Assembly: GCA_003427395.1 (NCBI GenBank)
Contig: BFEA01000561.1
Span: 431,484 to 452,562, forward strand
Direction: 5' to 3'
Length of the DNA stretch: 21,079 bases
Origin: Chara braunii
Taxonomy: Eukaryota; Streptophyta; Charophyceae; Charales; Characeae
Below the pieces are notes generated by a model. The model was given only the letters and a program-made list of their open reading frames with translations. It was not told the DNA's origin and did not search any database. This document shows positions 16,920 through 21,079 of the stretch, piece by piece. Position numbers and translations under genes: made by a program. Position 1 is the first letter of the stretch; each line of letters starts with the position of its first letter.

Positions 16920-17350
16920 CTATCCTTCCTCCCCCTCCCCAAACCACTCAAAATCCACCATCGCTAGTGGAGAGGGAGGGAATGGGTCAGCAAAGTGCTC
17001 AGGTGCTCTTAAGGATGCCCCTGGTTGGATACCCAGCCAATTATTAAAAGTGATCTGATAATCCCGCTTGAGCATCCCCTGTTCCCCTGCCTCTCCTGGC
17101 CATACTACCTCCCCCAATTTCTCTCCTGCTGCATCCCCTAGCCATTCCAGTTGAAACTTTCGAATCCACTGTTTGATATCTGTTTTTTGTTTAAATTCTT
17201 TGAGTTTAGTTCTCGCCTTCTCCCATTGGCTTCTAATTTCTGTTTGAACAAAATTTTGTATTATTTCCATTAATTCTTGACTTTCAATCTTCACCTTTTC
17301 CATCTCATTGTTTATTCCATAGTGCCCACAATACCGCTTTCCTCCCAAGA
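16920..17350 (-). pseudogene. LINE ORF2 C-terminal tail, 5'-truncated copy on the minus strand
   Basis: About 143 codons open to a TAG at 16920. The order of motifs matches the tail of the plus-strand LINE: AVLWALW (out of frame at about 17310-17335), FVQTEIRSQWEK versus YVQQELTVQWQK, KTDIKQWIRKFQLEWLG versus KDIIQTIQQFSRDWLG, then an ungapped 49-residue stretch ending LAMVDFEWFG versus LAMVDLQWYG. Both frames stop within a few codons of this block, so it is the true C-terminus of ORF2. Similarity stops near 17350, giving the truncation point. Unlike the plus copy it has no internal stop, so it is younger or was preserved longer. No RT or endonuclease part is present. Confidence 0.8.
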
Positions 17351-17806
17351 TTAAAGAAATTCTGTTGGAAGTCAGAGAGCTCTATCAGTTGAGGGATCCA
17401 GATTCTGCAAAAGTAAGGGTGACCAGCAAGAAGGCAACCAATCTACTTGATTGAGTATGCCAACCAGCTAAGCTCAAATCTGGCCAGCGAAAACCGCAGA
17501 CCCAAGCACACACTGAACGTCATGAAGATGAAACTACTACAATCACCCCATAGGCACCAAACAACACTGCAGCATATGTGGCAAAACTGGCAAAGGGAGA
17601 AATCAAGCTGGCCCATGAGCATCCGAAGCATCTATCATCCATGCGACAGAACCCACATGGACAATCAAGCTGCCCCATGCACATCCGAAGCATCTATCAT
17701 CCATGCGACAGAACCCACATGGACAAATCTACGAGCGATCCCTAAGCAAACGACAGAGCCAGCATGTATAGACTCGTTTGCCGAAACCCTTCAACAACCA
17801 GAATAA
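17340..17806 (+). pseudogene. Unrecognised open frames with a possible zinc-knuckle remnant
   Basis: From 17340 a plus frame reads IKEILLEVRELYQLRDPDSAK before a stop at about 17450. Another frame (17447-17806) is open for 119 codons but includes a DNA duplication. In a third frame, at about 17568-17600, the sequence CSICGKTGKGRNQ resembles a CCHC knuckle in which His and the last Cys are lost. That motif is common in gag and MULE-type proteins. Together this suggests a decayed element of unknown class. The evidence is thin. Confidence 0.25.
17601..17724. repeat. 62-bp tandem duplication
   Basis: 17601-17662 and 17663-17724 differ at three positions, all G versus C. Sixty-two is not a multiple of three, so the duplication shifts the reading frame. 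Confidence 0.95.
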
Positions 17807-18180
17807 ATTAGGCTGTGACGAACACCAAACTCACTACAGGAATCAACACAGCAAAACAACCGATCAAACAAAAACAGCGTGAAATCCCATCCTAACCAAC
17901 AAACCCTGATACCCATAAAACAGCGCAAACAAGCATGTTTGGTGCAAGCTCCACAGTACAGACCGACTGCAAGAAAGGAGTCGCCAGACTAATAAGTCGT
18001 CAAAACGACATGAAGACCTCCTAACGAGATCAAAATGTGTCTAAAACGACACGGTAATTAGAGGCAGCCTTCTTATCCAACAGCTCTGAGTCATTAATCA
18101 GTTTCAAGCCACAGATAACGTTCACCAAACATTAAGAGTCAATTGAAAGGATGAGGAAGATGCAATCATCAGTGGCCCAT
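17807..18180. other. A-rich stretch with no recognised feature
   Basis: Strong A over T skew on the plus strand with frequent CAAAC/AAACA words. No ORF, repeat family or RNA recognised. Confidence 0.4.
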
Positions 18181-18267
18181 GTGCGCATGTGTGTAGATGT
18201 GCACGTGTGTATACGTGTGTGTTGAAGTGCATGTGTGCATTTGTACAGGGGTGTGTGTGTGTGTGTG
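18181..18267. repeat. GT/CA-rich alternating tract
   Basis: Imperfect TGTG(C/T)A sequence ending in (GT)9 at 18250-18267, with Z-DNA-forming potential. Confidence 0.9.
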
Positions 18268-18279
18268 CGGTAAGTACAT

Positions 18280-18281
<2 letters not shown>

Positions 18282-18330
<49 letters not shown>
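18282..18330. repeat. 49-nt poly-T run
   Basis: Uninterrupted T homopolymer followed by GTGTGTG. It lies about 70 bp upstream of structured-repeat copy g. Confidence 0.97.
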
Positions 18331-18331
<1 letters not shown>

Positions 18332-18352
18332 TGTGTGAAAAACACCCCTGCA

Positions 18353-18390
18353 GTGCTAGTGGTGCTGACAAGGCCAGACACCACTAGCAC
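18353..18390. other. Perfect 12-bp hairpin
   Basis: GTGCTAGTGGTG (18353-18364) pairs perfectly with CACCACTAGCAC (18379-18390) around a 14-nt loop. It stands between the poly-T run and the two-hairpin repeat copy g. Confidence 0.9.
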
Positions 18391-18400
18391 CCGGGGGGAG

Positions 18401-18565
18401 GCTCCATCTATTGGTGGGGAGCATCACCTGCTGGAAAATGGGTCCACCGTCCCATTACAGAATGCATTGCAGAATGAATACAGACTGGATCAAGAGAACT
18501 TGACTGTGAAACCTGCCAGCATTGATCTCTCTGGCCACCAGAGGATTGACTGTGCAGGTTGTTAA
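18401..18565 (+). repeat. Structured two-hairpin repeat, copy g, with an open body
   Basis: GCTCC...GGAGC, then GCTGGA-AAATGGG-TCCACC (18430-18448, one mismatch) and GTCCCATTAC. The body carries GAATACA and GCATTGATCTCTCTGG, similar to the bodies of copies b and a. The frame is open to a TAA at 18563-18565 and reads SIGGEHHLLENGSTVP followed by about 35 residues. This frame gives the best case that the family once encoded protein. Confidence 0.68.
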
Positions 18566-18718
18566 GGAAGGGGAGAAAACCTCTTCGCCCTAGCATCAGG
18601 CGCCAGATATCTACTTGCTAAGAAACTAGTCCCTCCCTCCCACTTTTGTTTTTTTAAAACCCTCCCTTTTCCTTTGAGGTCGTGAACACGCCTGCCAGCA
18701 TTGATTACCCTGAGATCA

Positions 18719-18945
18719 TAGTGTGTGTGTGTGTGTGTAAGTGAGGGTACGTGCATCTCTGTATGTATGAGTATGGATATGCTTGCATGCACGTACGTGT
18801 GCGTGCATGCGTCCACACATGTGTGTATGTGTGCATACATGTGTGCATACATGTGTGCATGTGTGGGCGAGTGTGTTTGTACGAGCGTGCGTGCATCTCT
18901 GTATGTGTAGATATGGATCTGTGTGCATGCATGTGCGAGCGTGCG
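18719..18945. repeat. Long TG/CA-rich alternating tract
   Basis: (GT)9 at about 18720-18738, then imperfect TGTGCATACATG-type sequence to 18945. GTGTGCATACAT-like units recur several times near 18828-18860. All Cys/Val/Met-rich ORFs here are repeat artefacts. Confidence 0.92.
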
Positions 18946-18949
18946 TGTC

Positions 18950-19292
18950 AAAAGTTGAGCATGGCCTTCAGCCTCCCATAGCAGGCTCTTTCTTCACCGG
19001 GCTGCAGTTGAGTTATAAGAACCAGCCCATGGGTGCCATCTTCACATCCGTCCATTCTTCGCATGGCAAGGAGCAAAGAGAGGTCATGTTGTCGGTGCAC
19101 ACTTCAAAGTTCAAATGTGTAGTCATCACCAAAGTTGAGGTGTCGTTGAGAACTGGAAGCCGTAAAGCAAAACTCTGCCATCACATTCCTCGTTGCTCCC
19201 AGCCAGAAGAAAGCAGCACTCCATTCAGTGACTCAATGAGACAAAAACCTATCCGCGCCCGAGTTGAAAACTGGCAAAACAAGGACGGTTGA
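18950..19292 (+). CDS. Possible exon of an unrecognised protein
   Basis: Beyond the TG tract the frame stays open for about 110 codons: FFTGLQLSYKNQPMGAIFTS, then HGKEQREVMLSVHTSKFKCV and a basic, Ser-rich C-terminal part, to a TGA at 19290-19292. Composition and hydrophobic patterning look protein-like. CCTCCCATAGCAG near 18973-18985 could be a splice acceptor. I recognise no domain. Confidence 0.3.
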
Positions 19293-19363
19293 AAGCAAGA
19301 GCACAGTGGATCCAATCAGCAACATGTGCCACGCACCTTGCCATCGCTGATCCATATCTTAGA

Positions 19364-19532
19364 CCAGGGGGTCTAATCAACCCCTGGCCGGTTTGCATAT
19401 CTGATATAAGCGGCAGCCAGATTCTACACCTCAGTCTCCCCCATGTCAACAACTCAGCCCCTCTAACCAATCAGGGATTACCGAGCACAGTTGGCCGGAA
19501 CCGGCCAAAGCCAGGGGCAAGTTAATGCCCCT
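19364..19532. other. Three perfect hairpins in 170 bp
   Basis: CCAGGGG/CCCCTGG around 10 nt (19364-19387); TTGGCCGG-AA-CCGGCCAA (19491-19508), nearly a perfect palindrome; AGGGGCA/TGCCCCT around AGTTAA (19513-19532). They lie upstream of structured-repeat copy h. Confidence 0.85.
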
Positions 19533-19589
19533 GTGAAGCGTTCCCCCATCTGCGCCCTTGCCCCCTACCCGTCTCCACTTCCCTTTTCC

Positions 19590-19608
19590 TTTTTTTTTTT
19601 TTTTTTTT
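19590..19608. repeat. Poly-T run
   Basis: 19-nt T homopolymer about 85 bp upstream of structured-repeat copy h. Confidence 0.95.
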
Positions 19609-19642
19609 CGGGTTGTCAAAGCCCATTTGCTAGCCCAGTATC

Positions 19643-19667
19643 CCGGTGGTGGTATGAGAACCACCGG
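19643..19667. other. Perfect 8-bp hairpin upstream of copy h
   Basis: CCGGTGGT-GGTATGAGA-ACCACCGG. It lies between the poly-T run and the two-hairpin repeat, the same relative place as the 12-bp hairpin upstream of copy g, but with unrelated sequence. Confidence 0.88.
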
Positions 19668-19691
19668 AATTGAGGTCTTGCCTATCAGGCT

Positions 19692-19745
19692 GCTCCATCT
19701 ATTGGTGGGGAGTGGCACCTGCTAGAAACCGGGTCCAGCATCCCT
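19692..19745 (+). repeat. Structured two-hairpin repeat, copy h
   Basis: TGCTCC...GGGAG, then GCTAGA-AACCGGG-TCCAGC (19721-19739; one A-C mismatch) and ATCCC. The plus frame reads SIGGEWHLLETGSSIP and stays open for about 35 more codons. The minus strand over 19722-19919 is also open (RTRQDNLAAQWERIYNSTLE), with no recognisable domain. Confidence 0.72.
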
Positions 19746-20219
19746 GGGATACAACGTTGCACAACAGGATTCCCTGTACATCTTGTCCGGGGATGTAGCT
19801 TTAATGTTTTCCAGTGTGGAGTTGTAGATTCTTTCCCATTGGGCTGCTAAGTTGTCCTGCCTGGTTCTAAGCTCCTTTCTTCCTCTAGCCCGGCCCAAGT
19901 GCAGCCCTTCCCTGAACATTGAGCTATTACATGGTTGTGGGAGGCTGTTCCGGTTTCCACTGTCATGTCACAACACAGCCTTCATCTCCTTAATCAGAGG
20001 TTACAGTGCATACTGGTTCTGATAGACTCTATCTGCAAGCGTGGTGTGATTCCCCCAGCCCCTGTAGCTGTAGGCACCTCGCCGCCTTCGTTTCGGCGTA
20101 TGGAATGAGCCTCGTTGGAGGCCTTTGAGGCTGTTATGTTGGTTTTTGGTTAGTCATCGAGCTGCTGGTGTTGGGTGAACCGGCTGGCTGCAGGCTGAGC
20201 GGGGTAGAGGTAGAGGACA

Positions 20220-20284
<65 letters not shown>

Positions 20285-20294
20285 GGGGGGGGGG
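20220..20294. repeat. Very long poly-G run
   Basis: 64 consecutive G, one A at 20284, then ten more G. Poly-Pro ORFs on the minus strand come from it. It may be a real G-quadruplex-forming tract or may be affected by sequencing error. Confidence 0.9.
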
Positions 20295-20439
20295 TTAAGG
20301 GGTGGTTGAAGCAGCAGAGTACTCATTAAGGACTTGAGAGAATCGGCCGCGCCCAAATTGCATCATCAGAGAAGAAAGGCCGTTGTATTTTTTTGGATCG
20401 GATTCGAATGATTTGTGTAGACGACGGTTCTAAATTCCG

Positions 20440-20504
20440 CTACCGTCTTTCCCCGAACCCAACGCACCCTGTATCGCACCGGAAAGATGGACTGTGTACA
20501 TTCA
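20440..20504. repeat. Diverged direct repeat, copy 1
   Basis: CTACCGTCTTTCCCCGAACC, CAACGCACC..., then GGAAAGATGG and TGTGTACATTCA. It is repeated at 20659-20737. CCGTCTTTCC and GGAAAGATGG can pair over 10 bp with one G-T wobble. Confidence 0.8.
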
Positions 20505-20658
20505 CAATCCGGGTTCGTTACGATCGGGGGGGAAGACGCCAGGCTCCACTGGCTGCTGCCGGTTTAAAACCTTGAAAAATGGGAATTGGAGAGAAAGGGG
20601 GGAGGTCGGGGCGGAGGTTGGGCGGCGGATGGGCAGAGAAAGTAGAGAGCGGAATACT

Positions 20659-20737
20659 CTACCATCTTTCCCCGAACACAACGCACGTATCCTCTTTATG
20701 ACTGTATTGGGCCGAAAAGATAGCTTGTGTACATTCA
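20659..20737. repeat. Diverged direct repeat, copy 2
   Basis: CTACCATCTTTCCCCGAACA, CAACGCAC, then GAAAAGATAGC and TTGTGTACATTCA. It is about 14 bp longer inside than copy 1 and its stem is weaker. Confidence 0.8.
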
Positions 20738-20882
20738 GGTTGAGGGTGTGTTTGTGTGTTCTGTTTGGGGGAAGAGGGTGGTCTGGATTGGAAGCCTTCA
20801 AGGGGGAGAGGTAGGCGGCCTTCGGTGGCGGGGGTGATCTAACAAACCAGTGCCTTCAGCCATTCACCCATGCCGCCCGGGC

Positions 20883-20932
20883 AAAAAAAATGGATTTGAA
20901 CCCGCGGCGACTTCTGTTGTTGGCTATGGAGG
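20883..20932 (-). other. tRNA-like B box followed by a T run (SINE relic?)
   Basis: On the minus strand GGTTCAAATCC (20902-20892) fits the RNA polymerase III B-box consensus exactly, and eight T follow one base later. An A-box-like TAGCCAACAACAG lies about 20 nt upstream, closer than in a normal tRNA. No cloverleaf can be drawn, so it is not called a tRNA. Confidence 0.25.
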
Positions 20933-20990
20933 GCTGAAGTAAAATATAAGGAGTAAAATAATTTTTCTTTCTTTCGCAGAGGTAACGTTG

Positions 20991-20991
<1 letters not shown>

Positions 20992-21079
<88 letters not shown>
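20992..21079. repeat. (TG)n(GA)n compound microsatellite at the right edge
   Basis: About 38 nt of TG followed by about 50 nt of GA, running to the last base. Confidence 0.98.

Noticed and set aside
18562-18951. His/Thr/Cys-rich ORFs on both strands
   Set aside because: Several overlapping frames on both strands are open only because the DNA is a TG/CA alternating tract.
20150-20356. Poly-proline ORF on the minus strand
   Set aside because: Translation of the poly-G run; there is no coding evidence outside it.
20850-20935. Permuted tRNA gene (3' half before 5' half), as in some algae
   Set aside because: The minus strand has a B-box block followed by GAATGGCTGAAGGCACTGG, which looks like a tRNA 5' half, but acceptor and anticodon stems cannot be paired convincingly.

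Overview
The window looks like a gene-poor, repeat-rich stretch of a eukaryotic nuclear genome. Signs are fragmented reading frames with no bacterial-style operons, long dinucleotide microsatellites and homopolymers, several decayed non-LTR retrotransposons (LINEs), miniature inverted-repeat elements, and splice-site-like GTAAGT motifs. Both ends stop inside dinucleotide arrays, (TC)n on the left and (GT)n(GA)n on the right, so this may be a whole contig broken at microsatellites. The LINE proteins have the architecture usual in plants and algae: an APE-type endonuclease, a reverse transcriptase and a C-terminal RT zinc finger. A charophyte-like green alga is my guess, with low confidence; nothing here fixes the taxon.

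Layout. 1-580: two (TC)n arrays flanking a possible exon. 950-1150: an unrecognised open stretch. 1890-3730 (+): the 3' half of a broken LINE ORF2 (post-RT region, zinc finger, C-terminal tail). 4000-4330 (+): a second zinc-finger relic. 4458-5070: two fold-back structures made of MITE-like inverted repeats. 5630-6190: first copies of a structured repeat, one cut by a 72-bp tandem duplication. 6547-7030 (-): the most protein-like unknown reading frame, Thr-rich at its C-terminus. 7045-7980 (-): a LINE endonuclease whose N-terminal coding part is tandemly duplicated. 9426-10004: the longest open frame, of doubtful reality. 10337-10692: an intact hAT-like MITE with a perfect 8-bp target duplication. 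12730-13440: a GC-rich island with possible short exons and a membrane segment. 13440-14060: T-rich, intron-like sequence. 14740-15620: a degenerate tandem repeat of about 490 bp period. 15840-16705: a cluster of the structured repeat. 16920-17350 (-): the C-terminus of another LINE. 17600-19750: microsatellites, duplications, hairpins and more copies of the structured repeat. 20220-20294: a 64-nt G run. 20440-20740: a diverged direct repeat.

No complete, confidently functional host gene is visible. The most interesting feature is a dispersed repeat, seen at least eleven times on both strands, built round a hairpin with a 6-bp stem and a constant 7-nt loop (type sequence GCTGGAAACCGGGTCCAGC). 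Two copies change both sides of a stem pair and keep it paired. Five copies carry a second hairpin just upstream, and most have a poly-T run further upstream. I also find that two LINE copies on opposite strands share an ungapped conserved C-terminal tail after the zinc finger and end their ORF at the same point.
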